The notes under the pieces were generated by a model, which saw nothing but the letters and a program-made list of their open reading frames with translations, was not told the DNA's origin and ran no database searches. DNA of 51,778 nucleotides from Elusimicrobiota bacterium (lineage in GTDB: Bacteria > Elusimicrobiota > Elusimicrobia > JACQJP01): NCBI GenBank assembly GCA_016204975.1, contig JACQJP010000050.1, forward strand, positions 1 through 51,778, given 5' to 3'. The translations under genes were made by a program, and so were the position numbers. The stretch's first letter is position 1. Each line of letters begins with the position of its first letter. Below are positions 16,404 to 24,195 of the stretch, piece by piece.

Positions 16404-17521
16404 CCGCTGCCATCGCGATAGAGAGGCGGCTCTCCGCATCCCTGCTGACCTCGCTGGGCCTGCACGCAGCGTTGCTGGGACTGTATGTCATCCATAAAAT
16501 CAAGCAGCAAAAACTGGAGTCCACCGTCTTGACGGATGTGGAACTCTTAGAGCCGGTCGTCCCGGCGGCCTTCGTCCACGGGACGCCCGCGCAGAGAGCC
16601 CCCCAGAGCCCGTGGGAGTTTCTGAAGATGGCCCTGCCGCAAATCCGCAAAACCGCTCCCATGGAACAAGAGGTAGAAACCCAAAAGTCGGAAACCAAAC
16701 TGATGGAACCGGAGAAACTGACGGAAGCCGAAAAGCCCCTGCTGCGAAAATCTTCGGAAATCGATCTGAAGCTCAAACGGGAGGCAGCGCCCAAACAACT
16801 GGAAGAGGCCCTGGCCTCCTCCGCGGCCCTCCCGGAAAAGATACAGACGGCCGCTCCCATGGAACCGATCTCCCTGGAAGAGGTGGGCGCCCAGCGCGCC
16901 CCCAAAGCAATGGTAGAGCAAGCCCTGGAGTTTGAAAAAAAAGGATACTCCCGCCCCACCCAAATCGCGGAGGGGACGGCTCCGTCCCTTCCCACCCAAG
17001 TCCCCAAGGCTCCCGCCGCTCCCTTGAGTCTTGCTCCAGAAGCGCGGGGGGGCCCTCCCCAAAAACCCCCCACCCTTCCACCCCAGCTTCCCTTGGGATA
17101 CAGCCGGGGCGCCGGAGGCGCCTTACAATCCCCCGTGCGACCCCCTCCCGCGGTTGAGAAGACACAGATACTGCCGCGTGAGGAGGCCGCGCCGGAAAGC
17201 GCCCTGAGAGGCGAAAGAAAAAAAAGCGTGGAGATCACCGGCCCCCTCTCCCAAAGAAAGATCGTGAAGGCCTTCGTACCCAAATTCCCGGAATGGGCCA
17301 AAAAAGAGGGGATCCTCGAGGCGGAGGTTCTGATTCGTTTTTTCGTGTCGCCGGAGGGAACGGTGTTGAAGGAAGCCCGCATCGAACGCACCTCCGGGCA
17401 CGGCAAGCTGGATGCACTGGCCCTGGAAACTCTGCGGCAATGGAGGTTTGCTCCCTTAGGCCCCGAGGAAGCTGCGCAAAACCAATGGGGATTCATCACC
17501 TTTCGGTTCCTACTGGAGTAA
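16400..17521 (+). CDS. TonB-family energy transducer
   Basis: 373 residues from the ATG at 16400, which overlaps the ExbD stop. An N-terminal membrane anchor (SLGLHAALLGLYVIHKI) is followed by about 240 residues of Pro/Ala/Glu-rich periplasm-spanning linker and a C-terminal TonB domain of about 85 residues. That domain runs from AFVPKFPEWAKKEGI through VLIRFFVSPEGTVLKEARI to LRQWRFAPL. It would carry force from the ExbB/ExbD motor to an outer-membrane partner. No TonB-dependent receptor is encoded nearby, so the usual job of nutrient uptake is not supported by context. The FlgD-like/OmpA proteins of the same locus are candidate partners. Frame extends upstream of 16400 but overlaps exbD. Confidence 0.9.
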   Translation: MTAAIAIERRLSASLLTSLGLHAALLGLYVIHKIKQQKLESTVLTDVELLEPVVPAAFVHGTPAQRAPQSPWEFLKMALPQIRKTAPMEQEVETQKSETKLMEPEKLTEAEKPLLRKSSEIDLKLKREAAPKQLEEALASSAALPEKIQTAAPMEPISLEEVGAQRAPKAMVEQALEFEKKGYSRPTQIAEGTAPSLPTQVPKAPAAPLSLAPEARGGPPQKPPTLPPQLPLGYSRGAGGALQSPVRPPPAVEKTQILPREEAAPESALRGERKKSVEITGPLSQRKIVKAFVPKFPEWAKKEGILEAEVLIRFFVSPEGTVLKEARIERTSGHGKLDALALETLRQWRFAPLGPEEAAQNQWGFITFRFLLE

Positions 17522-17531
17522 GTTAAAGCTC

Positions 17532-18053
17532 ATGGCACCATCTGTGTGGCGTAGGCAGTATTACGTCAACCCTCAGATCCAGTTTCGCTTCGCCCTCTGG
17601 CTGATCCTGATCGTCGCGGTGGAGTCTCTGTTGGTCAGCTGGGGATTGCTGCGCCTGTTTCACGTGGCCTCGGAATGGCAGAGAGCGAACCTGCCTCTCT
17701 TTTTCTTCAAACTGCTCTTCTTCACCATCGTACCGATGGTCGCCATCAACTTTCTGATCGCCATCCTCCTCTCCCACCGCATCGCTGGGCCGCTGCGCCG
17801 CCTCCAGCATGCCATGGAGGAAATCTGTGTGGGACAGAGTCCCTCACCGGTCACCCTGCGCTCCTCGGATCTCTTGCAGGATTTTGCCGCCGACTTCAAC
17901 CTCATGCTTTCCGTCCTACAAGAAAAAAGAGAGGGCCTGCGCCGCACACTCGGGGAACTCAGAGGGACTTTGGAGGCCACACGGGCCCACGTGCCGGAAG
18001 TTCAGCAAATCTTAACCCAACTCAAAAAACTGGAGAAAGACTATGGCGATTAA
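17532..18053 (+). CDS. two-helix membrane protein with HAMP-like domain (second copy)
   Basis: 173 residues, paralogous to the protein at 14586-15188. Helix 1 is FALWLILIVAVESLLVSWG and helix 2 lies around LLFFTIVPMVAINFLIAIL. HRIAGPLRRLQHAMEEI then matches the start of classical HAMP domains (with the R-x-AGP-L pattern) better than the first copy does. The C-terminal tail (LQEKREGLRRTLGELRG...) is predicted coiled coil. No enzymatic or methyl-accepting output is present. The end overlaps the start of the next gene by 11 nt. Confidence 0.75.
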   Translation: MAPSVWRRQYYVNPQIQFRFALWLILIVAVESLLVSWGLLRLFHVASEWQRANLPLFFFKLLFFTIVPMVAINFLIAILLSHRIAGPLRRLQHAMEEICVGQSPSPVTLRSSDLLQDFAADFNLMLSVLQEKREGLRRTLGELRGTLEATRAHVPEVQQILTQLKKLEKDYGD

Positions 18054-18972
18054 AAAATCCTACCTTCTGCTGAGCGGACTGCTGCTCTTAAGCGCTGCGG
18101 CCCTCACCCAGGAGCAAGCCGGTAAGTTGACGGACGTGGTCATTGTGGGCAAAGAAACCAGGAGGCTCACCAGCGAAAAACCTTCTCTCCAGTTGGAGAT
18201 CGACGAAAACGCCGCCATCCGAGACTCCATCCCCACCGACCCCTCCGTCCTTTTGACCAAACCTCCCTCGTTGTTGCTCTGGAAGCAGACCCACCCGGAA
18301 TTCCTGAGAAACTCCAGGGTCATCCAACCTCATCGGATTGCCTCCGCCCTGGCTCCGCAAATTGAATTTGAGCCCCTCAAACACTACCGGGAGATGTCGG
18401 CTAAAAATCCATATAGCGGCCGAAAGCCACCCTCTCTTTGGAGCCTGACCGTAGCCGACCGCAACGGACGAATGTTTCAGCGATTCGAAGGCACGGGAGA
18501 ACCTCCGGAGCAAATCGCCTGGAACGGCAGAAATGACAACGGAGAATGGATTGAGCCGGGACGCACCTACTCCACGGTTCTGATGTATTTAGATGACCGG
18601 GGCAGCGCCCATACCGAAGTGGGAAAAACCATAGAGTTCTCCGGGGTGATCCACCAGACAGAGGAGGGACTGACGGTGGGGCTGGACTCCAAAATTCTCT
18701 TTGGAACCTCCAAAGACAAAATGGAGGTGGAGGATCCCGAGGGGGTTCGGCTGCTGCGTGCCGCCGCAGACCTCCTCAAGCGCCGGTACTACCAGTTTCC
18801 CCTCATGGTGGAGGTCCGCGCAAAGGACTCCCAGACCGCGCAGGCCCAGGCGGAATCCATTCGGAAATACCTGGCCGACCAGTTGAAGATGCTCCCGCAA
18901 AACATCCCCCTCACTACCCATTCCGCACCCTCTTCCCAACAAAACTCCCGGATCTTAGTGAGGAACCAATAG
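18043..18972 (+). CDS. exported FlgD-like Ig protein with degenerate OmpA-like C terminus
   Basis: 309 residues with a signal peptide (YLLLSGLLLLSAAALT). A single FlgD-like Ig module lies at about 130-205; its FEGTGEPPEQIAWNGRND segment closely matches the modules of the protein at 10702-13764. The C-terminal 100 residues (from VGLDSKILFGTSKD through LLRAAADLLKRRYYQFPLMVEVRA) follow the OmpA fold order but lack the GHTD motif, so peptidoglycan binding is doubtful. The shared module indicates that both proteins work in the same envelope structure. Last gene of the locus. Confidence 0.75.
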   Translation: MAIKKSYLLLSGLLLLSAAALTQEQAGKLTDVVIVGKETRRLTSEKPSLQLEIDENAAIRDSIPTDPSVLLTKPPSLLLWKQTHPEFLRNSRVIQPHRIASALAPQIEFEPLKHYREMSAKNPYSGRKPPSLWSLTVADRNGRMFQRFEGTGEPPEQIAWNGRNDNGEWIEPGRTYSTVLMYLDDRGSAHTEVGKTIEFSGVIHQTEEGLTVGLDSKILFGTSKDKMEVEDPEGVRLLRAAADLLKRRYYQFPLMVEVRAKDSQTAQAQAESIRKYLADQLKMLPQNIPLTTHSAPSSQQNSRILVRNQ

Positions 18973-19001
18973 AAAAGGCATGAGGTCCCGGAGAGGCGGG
19001 G

Positions 19002-19031
19002 TTGACTCGTCGAGAAAAAAGTTAGTACAGT
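19002..19031 (+). promoter_or_regulatory. promoter of the infC operon
   Basis: TTGACT at 19002-19007, an 18-bp spacer and TACAGT at 19026-19031. Predicted transcription start is about 19038, leaving a leader of about 18 nt with a GGGAGG ribosome-binding site. There is no space for a long attenuator or L20-binding leader after this start. Confidence 0.55.
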
Positions 19032-19055
19032 ACCCCTGAGGGGAGGGAGAAGGCT

Positions 19056-19574
19056 ATCAAATCTGAAAAACGCTACTACCGCGCCAACCAGCAAATCCGA
19101 GCTTCCACGGTCCGTCTGATTGATTCCGACGGACAGCAATTGGGAATCAAGCCGGTTGCGGAGGCCCAGGACCTAGCCAACTCGAAAGGACTGGACCTGG
19201 TGGAAATCGCCCCCCAGGCAAACCCTCCGGTATGCAAAATCGTTGATTTCAATAAGTTCCGTTACGAGCAGGAAAGAAAACAGCGGGAAACCAAGAAAAA
19301 GGTCAAGGCGGGACTTCTCAAGGAGATCCGCATGAGACCTCATATCGCCACGCACGATTTGGAGATCAAGGCCAAGCACATCGAGGAATTTCTGGCACAA
19401 AATGAAAAGGTTCGAATTACCGTGGTTTTTCGCGGAAGAGAAAACCGCCACAAAGAGGTGGGGGTGAAACTGTTGGAGAAAGTGCAGGAGCGCCTGGTCT
19501 CCACTTCTGCGGTGGAGAAGCCTCCCCAGGCCGACGGCAACCGAATGTCCATGACGCTCATCCCAAAAAAATAG
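19056..19574 (+). CDS. infC: translation initiation factor IF-3, AUC start
   Basis: 172-residue IF-3, which keeps 30S and 50S subunits apart and proofreads start codons. Homologous sequence begins at the ATC at 19056 (reading KSEKRYYRANQQIRA after the start). The N-terminal core contains IDSDGQQLGIKP and the C-terminal domain RMRPHIATHDLEIKA and VTVVFRGREN. The first ATG in frame (19140) would remove 28 conserved residues. GGGAGG lies 6-12 nt before the ATC. A rare AUU/AUC/AUA start is the known basis of IF-3 autoregulation: the factor rejects its own start codon when abundant. rpmI and rplT follow. Confidence 0.95.
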   Translation: MKSEKRYYRANQQIRASTVRLIDSDGQQLGIKPVAEAQDLANSKGLDLVEIAPQANPPVCKIVDFNKFRYEQERKQRETKKKVKAGLLKEIRMRPHIATHDLEIKAKHIEEFLAQNEKVRITVVFRGRENRHKEVGVKLLEKVQERLVSTSAVEKPPQADGNRMSMTLIPKK

Positions 19575-19577
19575 ACC

Positions 19578-19775
19578 ATGCCGAAGATGAAATCTCACAG
19601 CGGAGCCAAGGACAGGTTCCGAAAGACAAAAAGGGGGCGCTGGACCCATAAAAAGGCAGGACTGCGGCATCTGATGACCGGCATGAGCTCCAAGACCGGA
19701 CGCCACCTGCGAAAGGCGAGCTTTCTGCGGCCTGCGGAAACAAAAATCTTAAACCGCCTTTTGCCCTATGCCTAG
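19578..19775 (+). CDS. rpmI: 50S ribosomal protein bL35
   Basis: 65 residues, very basic, beginning MPKMKSHSGAKDRFRKT and containing the bL35 HKKAGLRHLMTGMSSK-type core. It starts 3 nt after infC and overlaps rplT by 8 nt, the conserved infC-rpmI-rplT arrangement. Structural protein of the large subunit. Confidence 0.97.
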   Translation: MPKMKSHSGAKDRFRKTKRGRWTHKKAGLRHLMTGMSSKTGRHLRKASFLRPAETKILNRLLPYA

Positions 19776-20121
19776 AGTCACAACGGCGGTCGCCACCCGT
19801 CATAGAAAGAAGAAGTTCTTCCGTATTGCCAAGGGATACTATTCCGACAAGAGCCACCGCTGGCGCATGGCGCGACAGCAGGTGGAAAAGTCTCTGCGCC
19901 ACAGCTACGTGGGGCGCAAGGACAAAAAAGGTAACTTCCGCAGAATCTGGATCGCCCGCATCAACGCCGCGGCGAGAGAAAATGGACTCTCCTACAGCCG
20001 GTTGATTCGGGGCATCCAGAAAGCCAAGATTACGCTTAACCGAAAGATGCTGGCGGAGATGGCGGTGCGCGATCCCTCCTCATTCCAACACCTAGCCTCC
20101 ATCGCCAAATCTCACTCGTGA
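19768..20121 (+). CDS. rplT: 50S ribosomal protein bL20
   Basis: 117 residues with typical bL20 features: MPRVTTAVATRHRKKKFF, AKGYYSDKSHRWR and RIWIARINAAARENGLSYSR. It binds 23S rRNA early in large-subunit assembly and in many bacteria represses its own operon. The start overlaps rpmI by 8 nt, implying translational coupling. Confidence 0.97.
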   Translation: MPRVTTAVATRHRKKKFFRIAKGYYSDKSHRWRMARQQVEKSLRHSYVGRKDKKGNFRRIWIARINAAARENGLSYSRLIRGIQKAKITLNRKMLAEMAVRDPSSFQHLASIAKSHS

Positions 20122-20130
20122 ACCATTTCA

Positions 20131-21177
20131 GTGGCCGCCTCCCAAAAAAACTGGAAAGCTCGGCTGGCCAGTCTTGAGAAAACCGCCGCCGCCTCCCTCG
20201 CCCGGGCGGATGTCGCTCCAAAATTAGAAAAACTGCAGGTGCGGTGGCTGGGCCGAAAAGGTCTTTTGACCCAGCTCCTCAAGGAGCTGTCCCGGATGAG
20301 CCTGGCCGACCGGCGCACGCTGGGCCCGCTGGCCCACCGCCTCAAAACAGATCTCACCCAACAGATCGAGGAGAGGAAAAAGCGGCTCAGGCGCGAGAGC
20401 CTCCAAAAGAAGCTGCAGGATATTTCCCTGGATTCCTCCCTGCCAGGGGTTCCTTGCGCCGTAGGCTCGCTGCATCCCATCACCCAGGTGGAACGAGAAA
20501 TCGTGGGCGTCCTTTCCCGCTTGGGATTTTCCGTGGCCCAGGGCCCCATCCTCGAAACCGACGAGTACAACTTTCAAGCCTTGAACATCCCGCCGGACCA
20601 TCCGGCCAGGGACCTCCAGGACACCTTCTATCTCGCCGATCATCCCCAACTCCTACTGCGGACACACACCTCTCCGGTGCAAATCAGGATGCTCCGGGCC
20701 CACCGCCCGCCCCTGCGAATCGCAGCCCCCGGACGCGTCTTCCGGCATGAAGCGACGGACGCCTCCCATGGAGCGGTCTTTCATCAGGTGGAGGGACTTT
20801 ATGTGGACCGGCGCGTCTGCCTGGCGGACTTAAAATCCACCCTGGCATACCTGTTCCGGGAGCTTCTGGGTCCATCGACCCTCTTGCGTTTTCGGCCCTC
20901 CTACTTTCCTTTCACGGAGCCTTCCGCCGAGCTGGATGTGGGGTGCCTGCTCTGCGGTGGTCAGGGATGCAGCGTCTGTAAAAAGTCCGGCTGGCTGGAG
21001 ATGTTGGGAGCCGGCATGGTGCATCCCAAGGTCTTTGAACAGGCGGGCTACTCCGGCTCGGAGTGGTCCGGGTTCGCTTTCGGCATGTCCGTGGAACGCC
21101 TGGCCATGCTGAAGCTGCGCATCCCGGACATCCGGCTTTTGTACGAAAACGACATGAGATTCCTGGAGCAATTTTAA
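20131..21177 (+). CDS. pheS: phenylalanyl-tRNA synthetase alpha subunit
   Basis: 348 residues; GTG start 9 nt after rplT. An N-terminal coiled-coil arm (tRNA binding) is followed by the class II catalytic core: QGPILETDEYNFQALNIP, the motif-2 region RVFRHEATDASHGAVFHQVEG, and motif 3 near the end (SGFAFGMSVERLAMLKLRIPD). It works as an alpha2-beta2 enzyme with PheT. A Cys-rich loop (GCLLCGGQGCSVCKKSGW) at the usual position is a normal family feature. Confidence 0.97.
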   Translation: MAASQKNWKARLASLEKTAAASLARADVAPKLEKLQVRWLGRKGLLTQLLKELSRMSLADRRTLGPLAHRLKTDLTQQIEERKKRLRRESLQKKLQDISLDSSLPGVPCAVGSLHPITQVEREIVGVLSRLGFSVAQGPILETDEYNFQALNIPPDHPARDLQDTFYLADHPQLLLRTHTSPVQIRMLRAHRPPLRIAAPGRVFRHEATDASHGAVFHQVEGLYVDRRVCLADLKSTLAYLFRELLGPSTLLRFRPSYFPFTEPSAELDVGCLLCGGQGCSVCKKSGWLEMLGAGMVHPKVFEQAGYSGSEWSGFAFGMSVERLAMLKLRIPDIRLLYENDMRFLEQF

Positions 21178-21231
21178 TGGTTAAAGCTCCCATAATGCTT
21201 ATAACCATTTCCTCGGGATAAACCCTCGGTC

Positions 21232-23670
21232 ATGCGCTTCTCCTACCTGTGGCTTAAGGAGTTTCTGCCGGAGCTTTCGCAGACTCCGGAGGAGCTTGCC
21301 GAACCCCTGCTGTGGCTGGGATTTGAGCTGAGCCATACGATTCCACAAAGGCCCGACCATGACTCGCAGGTGATCGTGGCTCAAATCGAAGCCGTCGAAA
21401 AACACCCCCAGGCGGACCGACTGTCGCTGTGCCGCGTCACAGATGGGCAGAGAAGCTACTCCATCGTCTGCGGCGCCGAAAACCTTTCGGTGGGCCAAAA
21501 GGTACCCCTGGCCCGCATAGGCGCCAAAATCGCCCAAAACCGAAAAATTGAAAAGGTGAAGATCCGGGGAATCTTCTCGGAAGGGATGCTCTGTTCTGGA
21601 AAAGAGCTGGCGCACAACGAGGATTCCTCCGGCATCTGGATTCTCCCTTCCGACACCCCCCTGGGGAGTCCCCTGGAACGGCTCCTGCCCCCCCCGGATA
21701 CCGCCCTGGAGGTAGAAATTCCTCCCAACCGTCCGGACTGTCTCTCACACCTGGGCCTGGCCCGTGAACTCGCCGTCAAGCTCCGGCTGCGGCTCCAACT
21801 GCCCGAGGCGAAGGACCCGATCTTAATTCGGGAAGCCCCGAACCCTCCCGGCACACCTTTTCCGGTTGAAATTGAAAACAGCTCCGATTGTCCGCGCTAC
21901 CTGGCCATCGCCCTCCCCCAAGCGATCCCCCGCGCTTTCCCGGATGGGATGCGCCGGCGTCTAGAGACCTGCGGGCTCAGGTCTATCCACCCCATCGTAG
22001 ACCTTACCCAATACGTCCTGCTGGAGCTGGGACACCCCACCCATGCCTTTGACCTAGACTGCATCCAGGAAAAGATCGTGGTTCGCAGGGCCGCACCCCA
22101 TGAAACCCTAAAGGCCCTCGATGGCCAACTCCATCGCCTTAGCCCGGAATGCCTGGTCATTGCGGACGCCCGCAGGCCCCTGGCCCTGGCCGGAATCCTG
22201 GGAGGCGAGGACTCCGGGGTCGCCGAAAAAACAAGAAACGTTCTCTTGGAATGTGCCACCTTCCGTCCCTCCCTCATCCGCAGGACCGCCAAAAGCCTGA
22301 GGCTCCAGACGCAGGCCTCCCTGCGCTTTGAAAAGGGGATTGCGCCCGAAAACGTTTCCTGGGCCGCCCGGCGCCTCATCGATCTTCTGACGCAGGAGAT
22401 CGGCATTCGCGAACGAGCCATCACAGACCGCTATCCCGCCCCGCCCGCACGACCCGTCCTAGAGATCTCCCTGGAAGCCTTGGGCCAACGCCTGGGTCTG
22501 CCGGAACTCGCGCGCGAGGAGACGGAAAGAATCCTGAAGCCCTGCTCCGAAAACCTGGAGAAAACGACGGAGGGCTGGCGCCTGACCCCCATTCCCCAAC
22601 GACCGGACCTCCAGGGCCCCTGGAGCATCGAACAGGAACTGGCCCGGCACTTGGGATACGACCGGATTCCGGAGCGAGAGCTCTGCTATGCTCCCAGCAT
22701 CCTCCCTGAGCCCCCGGCATTCTCTCTGGAACAAGACCTCAAAGACCTCCTGCAGCACCTGGGTTGGACCGAAGTCTGCAACTACGACTTCACCAACGAG
22801 AGGGAGCTTGGAAACCTCCGGTGGGACCTGGAGGCTAGTCCGGCCGTCCGCCTCGCCAACCCCCTCTCCTCCGAGGTCAGCCTCCTGCGCCCCACGCATC
22901 TTCCCGGACTGTTAAGAAACGTCCAGACCAACCTCCGCCAGGGAAGGGAAGCCCTTCAAATCTTTGAGGTTGGAACCACCTACCATCTCCAAAAAAACAA
23001 TCCTTCCGAAACCAGGAGCCTGGCGGCCATCTGCCGGGGGGAGATCCCGTCCAAATCCCACTGGCAAAAAAGCAAGGCCCATTCCCCGGACTTTTTTGAT
23101 CTAAAGGGCTGGATCGAAAAATTGCTTATTGAAACCCGCAAAAAACTCTCCCTCCACCGCCGCAGCCCCAGCACCCTATGTTTCTTACATCCGGTGCTTT
23201 CCGAAGACCGTCTCACCCCTCAAGGACCCGAACTGAATAAAGAAGTCCTGGTGTCCTTCGGACAGATCCATCCCCTGGTCTGCGAGGCCTGGGGCTTGGG
23301 ACAGACCCCGCTTTGGTTTTTGGAGCTGGACTTGGATCGCCTGACCCACACCTGCGCCGGTCCCCCCCGGTACCGGCCGCTCGCCAAATACCCGGCCTCC
23401 CAACGCGACTTCTCGGTTCTAGTATCCAAAGAGCACACCTGGAGCCTGGCCCTGGAGGCCTTGCAAACACTCAGCCATCCCCTGATTCGGCAGATGGAGC
23501 TCCTGGACGTCTTCGAAGGTGTGGGGCTCCCGAGGGGCCGCAAGAGCTGGACGATGCGCTTCACCTTCGCCAGTCCGGAAAAAACCCTCCAGGAGCAGGA
23601 AATTCTGGAGATCCAAGCCCAAATCCTCAAGGTCCTGGAAAACAGGCTGGGAGCTGTGCTCAGGAGCTGA
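21232..23670 (+). CDS. pheT: phenylalanyl-tRNA synthetase beta subunit
   Basis: 812 residues, full length. Domains in order: N-terminal MRFSYLWLKEFLPEL, tRNA-binding OB domain (EKHPQADRLSLCRV... GMLCSGKEL), the B3/B4 editing domain that hydrolyses Tyr-tRNA-Phe, B5, the pseudo-catalytic domain and the C-terminal ferredoxin-like anticodon-binding domain. It starts 54 nt after pheS; that gap holds no obvious structure. Confidence 0.97.
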   Translation: MRFSYLWLKEFLPELSQTPEELAEPLLWLGFELSHTIPQRPDHDSQVIVAQIEAVEKHPQADRLSLCRVTDGQRSYSIVCGAENLSVGQKVPLARIGAKIAQNRKIEKVKIRGIFSEGMLCSGKELAHNEDSSGIWILPSDTPLGSPLERLLPPPDTALEVEIPPNRPDCLSHLGLARELAVKLRLRLQLPEAKDPILIREAPNPPGTPFPVEIENSSDCPRYLAIALPQAIPRAFPDGMRRRLETCGLRSIHPIVDLTQYVLLELGHPTHAFDLDCIQEKIVVRRAAPHETLKALDGQLHRLSPECLVIADARRPLALAGILGGEDSGVAEKTRNVLLECATFRPSLIRRTAKSLRLQTQASLRFEKGIAPENVSWAARRLIDLLTQEIGIRERAITDRYPAPPARPVLEISLEALGQRLGLPELAREETERILKPCSENLEKTTEGWRLTPIPQRPDLQGPWSIEQELARHLGYDRIPERELCYAPSILPEPPAFSLEQDLKDLLQHLGWTEVCNYDFTNERELGNLRWDLEASPAVRLANPLSSEVSLLRPTHLPGLLRNVQTNLRQGREALQIFEVGTTYHLQKNNPSETRSLAAICRGEIPSKSHWQKSKAHSPDFFDLKGWIEKLLIETRKKLSLHRRSPSTLCFLHPVLSEDRLTPQGPELNKEVLVSFGQIHPLVCEAWGLGQTPLWFLELDLDRLTHTCAGPPRYRPLAKYPASQRDFSVLVSKEHTWSLALEALQTLSHPLIRQMELLDVFEGVGLPRGRKSWTMRFTFASPEKTLQEQEILEIQAQILKVLENRLGAVLRS

Positions 23671-23677
23671 CAAGACG

Positions 23678-23902
23678 ATGCGCGCCACACTCAAACTCTT
23701 AGAGGAAAACATTCAGGAGGCCGCCCGGCAGCTGCGCAAGCTGCGCCTGGAAAAACGCAATCTGGAGATGGAAAACAACCTCCTGCAGCAGGAGAATGCC
23801 AAAGCCAGACAAGTCCTTTCCCACTATCATCAGCTCCAAGAGGAGCGCAAGAAAATTGCGGAAAAACTGAATCGCGTCTATACGAAACTGGAGAAACTAT
23901 GA
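23678..23902 (+). CDS. small coiled-coil protein, ZapB-like
   Basis: 74 residues, entirely helical with heptads (LEENIQEAARQLRKLRLEKR, NLLQQENAKARQ). It lies directly between pheT and zapA and overlaps zapA by 4 nt (ATGA). Small coiled-coil proteins at this place are usually ZapB-like partners that bridge ZapA and the divisome. Sequence similarity for such short coiled coils is weak evidence, so the call rests mainly on context. AGGAG lies about 11 nt upstream of the ATG. Confidence 0.7.
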   Translation: MRATLKLLEENIQEAARQLRKLRLEKRNLEMENNLLQQENAKARQVLSHYHQLQEERKKIAEKLNRVYTKLEKL

Positions 23903-24192
23903 TCGGGGAAAAAATACCGGTTCAAATCTATAACCGTTCCGTTGAGATCGATGCGGAGGGCCTGACCCCCCTGGAGGTCAACGCCTTGGCCAACTACGTC
24001 ACCGAAAAGATGAAAGAGATTGAGGCCCAGACCAAAATCGTGGACAGCGGCAAGCTGGCCATGCTGGCCGCCATCAATATCGCCGATGAGTTGTTCAACC
24101 TCAAAAAGCAAAAGGAGACCTACAGCCATCTCGATGAAAAAAAGCTGGAGGAATTTCTGAATACCCTACAGTCCGCCCTAAAGGAAGCATAG
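23899..24192 (+). CDS. zapA: cell division protein ZapA
   Basis: 97 residues. The N-terminal beta head (PVQIYNRSVEIDAEGLTPLEVNALANYV) and the central helix with LAMLAAINIADELFNLKK match ZapA, which cross-links FtsZ filaments at the division site. A C-terminal coiled coil completes it. It follows the ZapB-like gene by a 4-nt overlap, in the common pheT-zapA order. Confidence 0.9.
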   Translation: MIGEKIPVQIYNRSVEIDAEGLTPLEVNALANYVTEKMKEIEAQTKIVDSGKLAMLAAINIADELFNLKKQKETYSHLDEKKLEEFLNTLQSALKEA

Positions 24193-24195
24193 GAC

